Source of the DNA: an uncultured Selenomonadales bacterium
Lineage (GTDB): Bacteria; Bacillota; Negativicutes; Selenomonadales; Selenomonadaceae
Direction: 5' to 3'
DNA length: 26,815 bases
Assembly (NCBI GenBank): GCA_937901445.1
Contig: CALDHY010000107.1
Location: 1 to 26,815, forward strand
Every line of letters starts with the position of its first letter. Position 1 is the first letter of the stretch. Positions 7,112 through 15,250 of the stretch are shown one piece after another. The notes under the pieces are model-generated. The model saw only the letters and a program-made list of their open reading frames with translations. It ran no database searches and was not told where the DNA came from. The translations under genes were made by a program, and so were the position numbers.

Positions 7112-7651
7112 ATGTTTAAATCAATGGTAGACGCGGCGGCAAAAAAACTCGGCGGCGTTGCTGAAAAACTCGATAACGCCGTTGAAAAAGCTAAAGAAAA
7201 AAAAGACGAAATTAAAGAATCCGTTGAAGAAAAAATTGACGACGCTAAAGACAGAGTTAAATCCGCCAAAAATGATTTGGTAGAGGCTAAAGATAACCTC
7301 AAAGAAAAAGTTGAAGAAAAGGTTGACGATGCTAAAGACAGAGTTAAATCCGCCAAAAATGATTTAGTTGAGACTAAAGATAATATCAAAGAAACTGTTG
7401 AAGAAAAAGTTGACGACGCTAAGGACAGAGTTTCAGCCGCTGCTAAAGACCTTTCAAACGCAAAAGGCACTGTAAAAGACGTTGCAGGCAGCGTCAAGGC
7501 AACTGTCAGCGAAAAAGTTGATGATACTGTTGAAAAAGCTAAAGACGCCAAATTTAATGCTGAAATGGCTGTCAAGGGCGTAATTCGTGACCACCTCAAA
7601 GAAACTACAAAACAAATTCAAAAAGCTGAAGGCAAATTAGACGAAAATTAA
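7112..7651 (+). CDS. LEA-like repetitive helical protein
   Basis: The 179-residue protein is made almost wholly of charged amphipathic helix, rich in Lys, Asp, Glu, Ala and Val, with no cysteine, no signal peptide and no membrane segment. Residues 38-124 are three tandem 29-residue units of the type VEEKVDDAKDRVKSAKNDLV. A related fourth segment (SEKVDDTVEKAKDAK) follows. Such sequences resemble LEA or apolipoprotein-like stress proteins, usually hydrophilic and partly disordered; the role here is inferred only from that resemblance. GGAGG overlapping the end of alaS, seven bases before the ATG, gives tight coupling to alaS. A long serine-rich frame on the opposite strand is its mirror and not a gene. 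Confidence 0.75.
   Translation: MFKSMVDAAAKKLGGVAEKLDNAVEKAKEKKDEIKESVEEKIDDAKDRVKSAKNDLVEAKDNLKEKVEEKVDDAKDRVKSAKNDLVETKDNIKETVEEKVDDAKDRVSAAAKDLSNAKGTVKDVAGSVKATVSEKVDDTVEKAKDAKFNAEMAVKGVIRDHLKETTKQIQKAEGKLDEN
7223..7483 (+). repeat. Three tandem 87-bp units inside the LEA-like gene
   Basis: Units at 7223-7309, 7310-7396 and 7397-7483 encode the 29-residue repeats. The first two are nearly identical at DNA level; the third has diverged in its second half, which suggests recent duplication. Confidence 0.85.
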
Positions 7652-7688
7652 AAATTGTTAATCGCCGGTTAAATCTGCGCGAAAAATA

Positions 7689-7717
7689 TTGACGAAAAAA
7701 AAGTTACTTTGTATTAT
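7689..7717 (+). promoter_or_regulatory. Sigma-70-type promoter for the ABC exporter
   Basis: TTGACG (7689-7694) and TATTAT (7712-7717) are 17 bases apart, 40 bases before the ATG at 7757. A T9 tract (7730-7738) lies in the short 5' UTR, before GGAGGG. Confidence 0.65.
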
Positions 7718-7756
7718 TTACAAGGTTGCTTTTTTTTTGGAATGGAGGGAGTTGGA

Positions 7757-9487
7757 ATGTTTAAGAAAGAATTTAAATTTTTTTCGGAAAGCTACGCGCC
7801 GCACAAAAAAATTGTAGCGTTCGTAATTTTGGGCTCGCTTGCGGCGGCGGGGCTCGGTTTAATTGCGCCAATGATGATTCGCTATATTATGGATGAACTT
7901 TTGCCGAACGGAATTTCAGCAGAAATGGCAATGACGGCGGGCGGATTATTTTTAATTTACGCGGCGAATTATTTTTTGAATTACAAAATTGAATGTTTCG
8001 GACGCGGTATGGGCGCAAAAATTGAATTTACAATGCGTGAAAAACTTTTTCGCCACTTACTGCGGATGGGCTATTCGTTTTACGATAACGCAAAGAGCGG
8101 GCAACTTTTATCACGGCTCGTCAATGATATTTCTGAAGTCGGCAATTTAATGTTTGCAATTCCGCACCTTTTCGTAACCTGCGCGGTTACAATGATAGGC
8201 TCGACGATTTTAATTTTCTACTTGAATTGGCAACTTGCAACCGTTGTAACGGCGTTGCTGATTTTTAAAACTTTCCAAGTTATGAAAATGAATCGTGATA
8301 TGAAAAAAATGTTTATGGCGGCGCGTGAAAATACCGGCGATTTAAGCGGGCAAATTTCCGAAAGTTTGCAAGGTATTCGCCTTGTCAAAATTTTCAACAA
8401 TGAAGAATTTGAACTTCAAAAAATGACGCAAGCCGGCGAAAATCTTTTATCAGTACAAGAAAAATCTTTTCAAACTGTAGGCAAACTTCACGGCGGTATG
8501 GATTTTTTTTCAAACTTAATGAACTTGACAATTACAGTTTTGGGCGGCGTTTTAATCAGCTTAAATTTAATGACGATCAGCGATTTGGTAGCGTTCCTGC
8601 TGTATATGATGATTTGCATGCGCCCCGTTTTTCAAATGATGATGCTTACTGAAGTTTATCAACGCGGAATGGCGGGCGTGCAACGCTACAAAGAATTAAT
8701 GGAATTGCCGGAGTCCGGCGAATTATCAGCTGAAAGAATTTCAAAGTTGGAAAGTGTTGACAAGCAGGCGATTGAATTTTCGCACGTCAATTTTGCCTAT
8801 GAAAACGGCTTGACGATTTTTAACGATTTTAATTTGAGTATTGCGGCGGGAGAACATATCGGTATTGTCGGAATGACGGGCGGCGGCAAAACTACCCTTT
8901 GTGAACTTTTGCTCGGTATGTACGATTTAAACGGCGGCACAATTTCAATCAACGGCAAAGATATTAAAACCGTGAAAACCGAAAGTTTACGCCGTGAAGT
9001 CGGTATGATTCAGCAGGACACATTTTTATTTTCGGCAACCGTCAAAGAAAATATTGCTTACGGTCGCGCAGATGCAACGTATGAAGAAATTATTGAGGCG
9101 GCAAAACTTGCAGAGGCGCACGAATTTATTTCCGCACTTCCCAACGGCTATGATACTTTCATTGGAGAGCGCGGCGTCAAACTTTCCGGCGGGCAAAAAC
9201 AACGCCTCGCCATTGCAAGAATGTTTCTGCGCAATCCCAAAATTTTAATTCTTGACGAGGCAACCAGCGCACTTGATAACGAAACTGAACGCCAAATTCA
9301 AAAGGCTATGCAGAAACTTTCAGAAAACCGCACAACAATTACCGTTGCTCACAGATTGGCTACAGTTAGAAATTCAAACAGAATTTTAGTTTTGGAACAC
9401 GGCGCAATTACAGAGGAAGGCACGCACGAAAATTTAATTGCAAAGCGCGGCGTCTACTATCAACTTTCACAAAATTTAGCCGCCTAG
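7757..9487 (+). CDS. ABC exporter half-transporter (MsbA/lipid or drug type)
   Basis: A 576-residue fused permease-ATPase that should dimerise in the inner membrane and export a hydrophobic substrate. The N-terminal half (about 15-320) has the six-helix exporter fold. The ATPase domain shows Walker A GMTGGGKTT (about residue 372), Q-loop QQDTF, signature LSGGQKQR (about 476), Walker B ILILDEATSALD (about 496) and the H-loop AHRLATV. Walker A has Thr-Gly-Gly-Gly where Ser/Asn-Gly-Ser-Gly is more common, but the core GxGKT is intact. ATG 7757 is preferred over an in-frame TTG at 7709 because GGAGGG precedes it and the TTG overlaps the promoter. The substrate is unknown; an MsbA role in a diderm is plausible but not shown. 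Confidence 0.88.
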   Translation: MFKKEFKFFSESYAPHKKIVAFVILGSLAAAGLGLIAPMMIRYIMDELLPNGISAEMAMTAGGLFLIYAANYFLNYKIECFGRGMGAKIEFTMREKLFRHLLRMGYSFYDNAKSGQLLSRLVNDISEVGNLMFAIPHLFVTCAVTMIGSTILIFYLNWQLATVVTALLIFKTFQVMKMNRDMKKMFMAARENTGDLSGQISESLQGIRLVKIFNNEEFELQKMTQAGENLLSVQEKSFQTVGKLHGGMDFFSNLMNLTITVLGGVLISLNLMTISDLVAFLLYMMICMRPVFQMMMLTEVYQRGMAGVQRYKELMELPESGELSAERISKLESVDKQAIEFSHVNFAYENGLTIFNDFNLSIAAGEHIGIVGMTGGGKTTLCELLLGMYDLNGGTISINGKDIKTVKTESLRREVGMIQQDTFLFSATVKENIAYGRADATYEEIIEAAKLAEAHEFISALPNGYDTFIGERGVKLSGGQKQRLAIARMFLRNPKILILDEATSALDNETERQIQKAMQKLSENRTTITVAHRLATVRNSNRILVLEHGAITEEGTHENLIAKRGVYYQLSQNLAA

Positions 9488-9500
9488 AAATTTCGCTTTG

Positions 9501-9530
9501 TTGCAAATTTTAAAGCACTTGTGCTATTAT
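9501..9530 (+). promoter_or_regulatory. Promoter with inverted repeats before the ATP-grasp operon
   Basis: TTGCAA (9501-9506) and TATTAT (9525-9530) are 18 bases apart. The spacer holds AGCAC-TT-GTGCT (9514-9525). A second pairing, AAAGCAC (9512-9518) with GTGCTTT (9537-9543), precedes a T-rich run, so this stretch may also end the upstream ABC gene or bind a regulator. Confidence 0.45.
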
Positions 9531-9570
9531 AGCCGCGTGCTTTATTTTTTTATTTAAGAGGTGATAGATT

Positions 9571-10752
9571 ATGAATAAGAAAAAATTATTGATTCTGAAT
9601 GGCAGTCACGGCGAAATTTCTTTGATTAACGCGGCAAAAAATTTAGGTTTTTACGTTATTACAAGCGGCAACACCCCGAAAGGAATTGGGCACAAGTACG
9701 CGGATGAAAATATTTTTTCCGATTATTCGGATTTTGAATCAATTTGTAAAATCGCTGAAGCTCAAAAAATTTCTGCGGTAGTTTCTTGCAGCAATGATTT
9801 TGGAATAATTACGGCGTCCTATGTTGCAGAAAAATTACATTTGGGCGGGCATGATTCTTTTGAAACTACCTGCAAACTTCATCACAAAGATACTTTCAGA
9901 CAATTAGTCGAAAAATACAATTTGCACGCGCCGCGCGCCGTTGCATTTGATTCGGCTGAAAAAGCTTACAACGTCAAAATGAATTTTCCAATAATTGTAA
10001 AGCCGATTGATTTAACGGGAGGCAAAGGTGTTACAAAAGTTTCAAACGCCGCCGAATTAATCCCGGCAGTTGACAAGGCTTTTAATATGACTCGCGCAGG
10101 TAAAATTGTTATCGAACCTTTCATTGAAGGAACGGCGCACAGTTTTTCAACTTTCTTGATTGATAAAAAAGTTGCCGCTTACTACAGCGATAACGAATAC
10201 AGCTATAAAAATCCTTTCTTTATTTCGACTTCCGGCGGTCCCGCTACGAATATTGACAAAGTTAAAAATATTTTAATCGGCGATATTGAAAAAATTGCGC
10301 AGGAGTTACAGTTGGTTGACGGAATTTTTCACGTTCAATATATTCTGCGCGACAATCAGCCGTACATTTTGGAGGCAACGCGGCGCACTTCCGGCGATTT
10401 ATATGCAGTTCCCGTTGAATACGCGCTTAAAATTAATTGGTCAAAAATGACTGTGCAAGCTGAAACCGGCTTACCAATAGAAAAATTGCCCAATCCTCAA
10501 AACGAGCAACTTTTCGCAGGGCGTCATTGTATAATGGGCGACAGAAACGGCATAGTCAAAAATGTTGAAATTTCCCCTGAACTTGAAAATAATATTTTTG
10601 ATAAAATTTTGTGGTGGAAATCCGGCTTTACGATTGAAAATTATCTGAAGGACAAATTGGGAATTTTATTTTTGAAATTTGATACTGAATCTGAAATGCT
10701 TGAAAAAATTAACCGTATAACCGACCTTGTGAAAGTCATTTACGAAGATTAG
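9571..10752 (+). CDS. ATP-grasp ligase (carboxylate-amine type), first of three-gene operon
   Basis: The 393-residue protein has the ATP-grasp layout: a pre-grasp Rossmann-like N-domain starting KKKLLILNGSHGEISLINAA, an ATP-binding stretch FPIIVKPIDLTGGKGVTKV (about 135-153), IVIEPFIEG, and the C-terminal metal site PYILEATRRTSGDLY. Family members join a carboxylate to an amine via an acyl phosphate. The usual metal-site pattern is Glu-x-Asn-x-Arg; here it reads E-A-T-R-R, so the Asn ligand appears to be Thr. GAGGTG precedes the ATG. Its stop is 16 bases before the radical SAM gene, so they form an operon with the aldehyde dehydrogenase. Substrates are unknown; an amino-acid or peptide-like product is a reasonable guess. 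Confidence 0.8.
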   Translation: MNKKKLLILNGSHGEISLINAAKNLGFYVITSGNTPKGIGHKYADENIFSDYSDFESICKIAEAQKISAVVSCSNDFGIITASYVAEKLHLGGHDSFETTCKLHHKDTFRQLVEKYNLHAPRAVAFDSAEKAYNVKMNFPIIVKPIDLTGGKGVTKVSNAAELIPAVDKAFNMTRAGKIVIEPFIEGTAHSFSTFLIDKKVAAYYSDNEYSYKNPFFISTSGGPATNIDKVKNILIGDIEKIAQELQLVDGIFHVQYILRDNQPYILEATRRTSGDLYAVPVEYALKINWSKMTVQAETGLPIEKLPNPQNEQLFAGRHCIMGDRNGIVKNVEISPELENNIFDKILWWKSGFTIENYLKDKLGILFLKFDTESEMLEKINRITDLVKVIYED

Positions 10753-10768
10753 AAAGAAGCGAATTTAA

Positions 10769-11905
10769 TTGCCAAAAAAAATGAACATAATTGATAAACT
10801 TCATCAGGAATTTGTAATAAACCGCGTCAGAACGCCATTTTCTGGGGGGGGGGCGGCTCATTTAAGCGATTCCCATCCCTTAGTTGTCGAATTAGACACT
10901 ACCGAAGTTTGCAATTTAGCTTGTCCAGGTTGCATAAGCGAAGATTTAGTAAGCAATGCAACTTCTTTTTCAAATGCAAGACTGCTTGAAATTGGGCGTG
11001 AACTTTACGATTTTGGAGTTAAGGCAGTCATTTTAATTGGTGGCGGTGAACCTTTAGCGCACCCTGCCGTTGGCGAACTCATCAAATTTTTGGGTACGCA
11101 CGACATAAATATTGGAATAACTACGAACGGTTTCTTTATCCCGCGTTATCTCAACGAAATTGCAGAATATGCAAGTTGGACTAGAATTTCAATGGACGCG
11201 GCGACTTCAGAAACTTTTTTTAAGTTGCGTCCGGGCAAAGACGGTAAATCTAAATTTGAGGAAATTATTTCCGCTATGAAAGACTTAGCCAAAATTAAAA
11301 AAGGCAAGTTAGGTTTTTCATATTTAATTCGCACTGAAGCTGACGGCTTCGGGATAACTTCAAACATTCACGAAATTTATAACGCCGCCGTGCTTGCCAA
11401 AAATATCGGCTGTGATTATTTTGAAGTTAAACCAAGCTACGAATATACCGGCGGAATAGCTCATGCACTTGTACGCCACAGCCCCGAACGTATGCAAGAG
11501 GCTAAAAAAGAAATTGCACGCCTTCATGAAGTGGAAACTGATAATTTTAAAGTTATAACTGCAATAAATTTAACTGATTCGCTTAACTGTGTGGAAACGC
11601 CGCAGAAAAAAGACTACCATTTTTGCCCTGCAGCATACCTGCGAACTTTAATTTGTCCTTCGGGGGTTTTTGTTTGTCCTTATTGGCGCGGCAAGGAAAA
11701 TTTCAGAGTTGGCGACGCTAAAAAAGATTCAATTCAAGATATTTGGAAAAGTGAACGCCGCAAAAAAATTATGGCTGAACTTGATCCCGTCAAAAAATGT
11801 AATTTCCATTGCTTAAGAAATGAAACCAACAAGGAAATTATTCGGCTGATGAATATGAATCCCGAAGAAATTAAAATTATTCCCGAATATGACAGATTTA
11901 TTTGA
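10769..11905 (+). CDS. Radical SAM/SPASM-type enzyme
   Basis: A 378-residue radical SAM protein. CNLACPGC (Cys48, Cys52, Cys55) binds the [4Fe-4S] cluster that cleaves S-adenosylmethionine, and GGGEP (about 91-95) is the usual SAM-contact motif. The C-terminal part has further cysteines at 274, 286, 296, 303, 344 and 348 (FCPAAYL, LICPSG, FVCPYW, CNFHC), the pattern of a SPASM or twitch domain carrying an auxiliary cluster. SPASM proteins modify peptides, proteins or small metabolites; no small precursor peptide is visible beside this one. TTG 10769 is chosen from AGAAAGAAG nine bases upstream; ATG 10781 is possible. A G10 tract at codons 26-29 could switch the gene on and off by slippage. 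Confidence 0.85.
   Translation: MPKKMNIIDKLHQEFVINRVRTPFSGGGAAHLSDSHPLVVELDTTEVCNLACPGCISEDLVSNATSFSNARLLEIGRELYDFGVKAVILIGGGEPLAHPAVGELIKFLGTHDINIGITTNGFFIPRYLNEIAEYASWTRISMDAATSETFFKLRPGKDGKSKFEEIISAMKDLAKIKKGKLGFSYLIRTEADGFGITSNIHEIYNAAVLAKNIGCDYFEVKPSYEYTGGIAHALVRHSPERMQEAKKEIARLHEVETDNFKVITAINLTDSLNCVETPQKKDYHFCPAAYLRTLICPSGVFVCPYWRGKENFRVGDAKKDSIQDIWKSERRKKIMAELDPVKKCNFHCLRNETNKEIIRLMNMNPEEIKIIPEYDRFI
10844..10853 (+). repeat. G10 homopolymer tract inside the radical SAM gene
   Basis: Ten consecutive G fall in the sequence coding for Ser-Gly-Gly-Gly-Ala-Ala near the start of the gene. At ten bases the frame is open. A change of one or two bases would stop translation early. Such a run is out of place in an AT-rich genome. 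Confidence 0.8.
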
Positions 11906-11920
11906 AGGGAGTTTTGCATT

Positions 11921-13396
11921 GTGAACGTTAGAAATTTGTTGCAGAATCTGAAAATTGAAACCCGCGCCTACATTAACGGCGAATTTGTAGAATCTTCAAG
12001 CGGCGCAAAGATTAAAAAATTTTCTTCGATTGGCGGCGAACCTTTGCCGGAAATTACCGCTTGTAATGAAAACGATGTCAACTTGGCAGTAACGGCGGCT
12101 AAAAATGCTTTTAAAGATTGGGCGGCTCTAACTCCGCTTGACAGAAAAAATATTTTGCTTAAACTTGCTGACTTAATGGAAGAAAACCGCCAAGAACTTG
12201 CATTGCTTGACACTTACGAAACCGGGCGCGCTTATAAAAATTATTTTTATGATTCAATCCCAAAATCCATTGAGGCGATAAGATACTTTGCAGAATCAGT
12301 TGATAAGTACTACGATAAAGCCATACCTGCGCGCGGGAGTGAATTTGGCGTAATTGTAAGAGTGCCGCTCGGCGTAGTTGGCGCAATTACCCCGTGGAAT
12401 GATCCGCTTGTAGTTTCGGCGTGGAAATTTGCGCCGGCGTTACTTATGGGTAATACAGTTGTAATTAAACCGGCTGAACAATCTTCACTTTCATTGTTAA
12501 AAGTTGCCGCTCTGTCGAAAATTGCGGGTATTCCCGCCGGTGTTTTTAACGTTGTGCCGGGATATGGCGAAATTGCCGGAAAAGCTTTAGCGTTGCATAA
12601 TGACGTACGCGGGATTTTTTTCACGGGCTCAAGTGAAATTGGCAAACAAATTATGATTTACGCCGGACAATCCAATATGAAAAAAGTCGCGCTGGAATGC
12701 GGCGGCAAAGGTCCTTACATTGTAACCAAAAATTGCGGCGATATTTCAGAATCTGCAAAAGTTCTTGCTGAAAATATGTTTTACAATCAAGGGCAAATTT
12801 GCTCTGCGCCGTCGCGTGTTATCGTTGATGAATCTAAGTTAAATGAATTTGTCGAGTGCTTAAAAATCGAATGTGAAAAATTTGTACCCGGCGATTCTTT
12901 CGACGATGAAAATAATGTAGGCTGCGTGGTAAGCGATGAACAATTTAAAAAAGTTCAAAATTATATTGAAATTGCCAAAAATGAAGGCGCGGAAGTCTAT
13001 CAAGCAAAAACTAAAAAGCCGCATTCAGAAAAAGCGCGTTGCATACAGCCGACGATTATTATTAATCCTGCGCTTGATTCAAAAGTTACAACTGAAGAAA
13101 TTTTTGGTCCCGTTGTAGTAATTTTGCCTGTTAAATCTACTGCAGAGGCGTTGGAAGTTGCCAATAATTCAAAATATGGATTGGCGGGCGCAGTTTTTAC
13201 CGATAACATTGACGAGGCTTATAGCGTTGCAAAAAATTTGGAAGTCGGACTTGTTCACATAAACAGTTACGGCAATGACGATAACAGCGCGCCTTTTGGC
13301 GGCGTCAAAGAATCCGGCTTGGGCAAGGATAAATCGACTTACGCCTTCGACGAATACAGCGATTTAAAAACTATCTGGTTGCACAGCAGAAAATAA
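11921..13396 (+). CDS. NAD(P)-dependent aldehyde dehydrogenase
   Basis: The 491-residue protein is a full-length member of the aldehyde dehydrogenase superfamily, oxidising an aldehyde to an acid. The NAD-binding and active-site motifs are present: GAITPWNDPLVVSAWK, FTGSSEIGK, the general-base Glu in ALECGGKGP (about 259) and the nucleophile in NQGQICSAPSR (Cys294). PFGGVKESGLGKD near the end is also typical. LECGGK replaces the usual LELGGK. GTG 11921 is chosen, with GAAGGGA ten bases upstream. It starts 16 bases after the radical SAM gene, so it belongs to the same operon and may act on that pathway's aldehyde. Its exact substrate is not predictable. Confidence 0.9.
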   Translation: MNVRNLLQNLKIETRAYINGEFVESSSGAKIKKFSSIGGEPLPEITACNENDVNLAVTAAKNAFKDWAALTPLDRKNILLKLADLMEENRQELALLDTYETGRAYKNYFYDSIPKSIEAIRYFAESVDKYYDKAIPARGSEFGVIVRVPLGVVGAITPWNDPLVVSAWKFAPALLMGNTVVIKPAEQSSLSLLKVAALSKIAGIPAGVFNVVPGYGEIAGKALALHNDVRGIFFTGSSEIGKQIMIYAGQSNMKKVALECGGKGPYIVTKNCGDISESAKVLAENMFYNQGQICSAPSRVIVDESKLNEFVECLKIECEKFVPGDSFDDENNVGCVVSDEQFKKVQNYIEIAKNEGAEVYQAKTKKPHSEKARCIQPTIIINPALDSKVTTEEIFGPVVVILPVKSTAEALEVANNSKYGLAGAVFTDNIDEAYSVAKNLEVGLVHINSYGNDDNSAPFGGVKESGLGKDKSTYAFDEYSDLKTIWLHSRK

Positions 13397-13413
13397 AAAA
13401 GTTTTTTGGGCAG

Positions 13414-13441
13414 TTGAAAATTTTGATAATTATGATATTAT
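13414..13441 (+). promoter_or_regulatory. Sigma-70-type promoter for the EIIA gene
   Basis: TTGAAA (13414-13419) and TATTAT (13436-13441) are separated by 16 bases, 48 bases before the ATG at 13489. Confidence 0.5.
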
Positions 13442-13488
13442 GATTAAACTTGTAGAGGTTTTTTAGTATTGAAAGGAGCGTCTATTTA

Positions 13489-13938
13489 ATGTTTGGAATA
13501 ATCATTGGAACTCACGGCGAATTTGCTAACGGTATTCTTGAATCTTGTCAAATGATTCTTGGTGAAGATTTAGTTAAAAGCGGCGTTCGCGCAGTTATCC
13601 TCAAACGCGGCGAAGGTCCGGAAAATGTCATTGAAAAATACAAAAAAGCCATTGAAGAACTCGGCAACCCGGAGCGCGTTTTGTTCCTTAACGATTTGCG
13701 CGGCGGCACTCCCTACAACGCGGCAAGCACTTTAGCTGTCGGCGATGAACATTACGGCATTGTTGCGGGCGTCAATTTCCCGATGCTTATTGGTATGATT
13801 CAGGAACAAATGACGGACGACGGCTCGGAAACTATCAAGGAACTTATGGAAAAAGCAGTTGCCGCCGGTAAAGACGGCATTATTCCTACCACTTACGAAG
13901 ATTTAAATACTCCTACTGAAGATGAAGACGATTTATAA
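13489..13938 (+). CDS. PTS mannose-family EIIA domain protein
   Basis: The 149-residue protein is a single EIIA domain of the mannose PTS class. It starts MFGIIIGTHGEFANGILES with the phospho-accepting His9, and contains the DLRGGTPYNAA segment. Members take phosphate from HPr and pass it to EIIB during sugar uptake. No EIIB, EIIC or EIID gene lies beside it, so it may be regulatory or serve components elsewhere. The acidic tail (TPTEDEDDL) is extra. AAAGGAG lies before the ATG. It has its own promoter and ends at a heptad array and a strong terminator shared with hpf. Confidence 0.9.
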   Translation: MFGIIIGTHGEFANGILESCQMILGEDLVKSGVRAVILKRGEGPENVIEKYKKAIEELGNPERVLFLNDLRGGTPYNAASTLAVGDEHYGIVAGVNFPMLIGMIQEQMTDDGSETIKELMEKAVAAGKDGIIPTTYEDLNTPTEDEDDL

Positions 13939-13966
13939 GGGTTAAGGGTTAAAGACTAAGGAATAA
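13939..13966 (+). repeat. GGRYTAR heptad array, EIIA 3' end
   Basis: Directly after the EIIA stop come GGGTTAA, GGGTTAA, AGACTAA and GGAATAA, each seven bases, leading straight into the terminator stem. Confidence 0.75.
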
Positions 13967-14009
13967 AAAAAGGCGGTTGCTCCCAAATTTGAGAGTTGCC
14001 GCCTTTTTT
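13965..14009. terminator. Bidirectional terminator between EIIA and hpf
   Basis: AAAAAAAGGCGG (13965-13976) pairs with CCGCCTTTTTT (13999-14009) around a loop of about 22 bases. It serves two convergent genes. Confidence 0.8.
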
Positions 14010-14038
14010 AGTTGGGATTAAGCAGAATTAAAAATTTT

Positions 14039-14073
14039 AAAATCCCTAACCCTTAGCCCTTAATCCCTAGTCC
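14039..14073 (-). repeat. GGRYTAR heptad array, hpf 3' end
   Basis: Read on the minus strand, five heptads abut the hpf stop: GGACTAG, GGATTAA, GGGCTAA, GGGTTAG and a closing GGATTTT. Confidence 0.8.
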
Positions 14074-14631
14074 TTAATTATCAGATTCAAGCAAGCCGTA
14101 CGCGCCATCATTGCGCTTGTAAACTACGCAGAAATTTTCTGTTTGCGCGTCACGAAATACAAAGAAATTGTGATTCAACAAATTCATCTGCATAATCGCT
14201 TCTTGTACGTCCATTGGCTTAACAACAAAGCGTTTCGTTTTTACAACGGGGTATTCTTCATTTTCTTCTTCTTGCTGTTCGTTGCGAATTTTTTGTTCTT
14301 CAGCAATAATTTCAGATTTAAAACCGCCGCCACGAAAACGGCGTTCAAGTTTAGTTTTCTGCTTGCGAATTTGACGCTCCAACTTTTCAACAACCAAATC
14401 GATTGAAGAATACATGTCAGCAGTTGATTCTTGCCCGCGCAGTACAAGCCCGCCGCGTGGAAGTTCAGCCGTAACTTCGACAATGTGACGCCCTTTTTCA
14501 ACGGCAAGCAGTACTGAAACTTCCTCGATATTTTCAAAGTAGCGGGTAATTTTGCCGACGCGCTTTTCTACGTATTCGCGCAGATTAGGTGTAACTTCAA
14601 CGTTTTTTCCTCTTATGTTGAATGTTGCCAT
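14074..14631 (-). CDS. hpf: Ribosome hibernation-promoting factor, long form
   Basis: The 185-residue protein is the long form of HPF, which binds the 30S decoding region and joins ribosomes into inactive 100S dimers in slow growth. The N-terminal ribosome-binding domain (about 1-100) begins MATFNIRGKNVEVTPNLREY. A charged linker (about 100-130) follows. The C-terminal dimerisation domain has the usual VVKTKRFVVKPMDVQEAIMQ and HNFFVFRDA. AAAGGGG precedes the ATG at 14631. It lies downstream of efp in the same direction, with a short heptad array between, and ends at the terminator shared with EIIA. Confidence 0.95.
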   Translation of the reverse strand: MATFNIRGKNVEVTPNLREYVEKRVGKITRYFENIEEVSVLLAVEKGRHIVEVTAELPRGGLVLRGQESTADMYSSIDLVVEKLERQIRKQKTKLERRFRGGGFKSEIIAEEQKIRNEQQEEENEEYPVVKTKRFVVKPMDVQEAIMQMNLLNHNFFVFRDAQTENFCVVYKRNDGAYGLLESDN

Positions 14632-14670
14632 AATTTTTTGCCCCTTTCACTGTTTGATTTTTATTTAGAA

Positions 14671-14687
14671 AAAATCTCTAATCCCTA
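14671..14687 (-). repeat. Short GGRYTAR array, efp 3' end
   Basis: Just after the efp stop on the minus strand come TAG, GGATTAG and AGATTTT. It is the shortest copy, but its register and its closing ATTTT match the hpf and mltG copies. Confidence 0.6.
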
Positions 14688-15245
14688 TTAAGCACGTTCA
14701 ATATAATTGCCGGTGCGGGTATCAATTCTCAAAACGTCGCCTTCATTAATGAAAAGCGGCACGCGCACAACGTAGCCTGTTTCAAGCGTGGCGTTTTTGG
14801 TTGCGCCGGTTGCAGTGTTGCCTTTTACGGCGGGTTCACAATCTGTAACTTTAAGTTCAACTGAATTTGGCAAGTTTACGCCAATGATACGCCCCTTGAA
14901 AGTTTGAAGGTTGACTTCCATATTTTCCATAAGATAATTAAGCGCGTCGCCGAGTTGCTCTTTCGTAAGTTCCATTTGCTCATAAGTTTCAGTGTCCATA
15001 AAAGTATACGCGCCGTCAGTTTCGTAAAGGTACTGCATGTGGCGAGTATCGAGGCGGGCGGGCGGCATTTTTTCATTGGGGTTGAAAGTGCGTTCAACAA
15101 CTGCGCCTGTTTCAACGTTTTTAATTTTGGTGCGGACGAACGCCGCGCCTTTGCCGGGTTTTACGTGCTGAAATTCGACAACTTGCCAAGCGTTGCCGTC
15201 AATTTCAATAGTTAAGCCGGTTCTAAAATCGGTACTTGAAATCAC
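14688..15245 (-). CDS. efp: Elongation factor P
   Basis: EF-P relieves ribosome stalling at proline runs. The 185-residue protein, [17 protein letters not shown]..., has the three expected beta domains. Domain I carries the loop KPGKGAAF with Lys32, the position modified in many bacteria. The frame is open to an ATG at 15254, but the GGAGG at 15256-15260 would then be only a base or two away. GTG 15245 gives ten-base spacing and the family's normal length, so it is chosen. It lies downstream of pepP, the common efp neighbour, after a 194-base intergenic region with repeats, a palindrome and a 14-codon reading frame. Confidence 0.95.
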   Translation of the reverse strand: MISSTDFRTGLTIEIDGNAWQVVEFQHVKPGKGAAFVRTKIKNVETGAVVERTFNPNEKMPPARLDTRHMQYLYETDGAYTFMDTETYEQMELTKEQLGDALNYLMENMEVNLQTFKGRIIGVNLPNSVELKVTDCEPAVKGNTATGATKNATLETGYVVRVPLFINEGDVLRIDTRTGNYIERA

Positions 15246-15250
15246 TAAAA

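Noticed and set aside
7105..7599. Serine-rich 164-codon frame on the minus strand
   Set aside because: It mirrors the lysine/aspartate repeats of the LEA-like gene on the plus strand; its repeats are a by-product and it has no ribosome site.
9571..11905. RiPP cluster with a precursor peptide
   Set aside because: The ATP-grasp and radical SAM pair suggested this, but the gaps are only about 16 bases and I found no small precursor frame near the operon.
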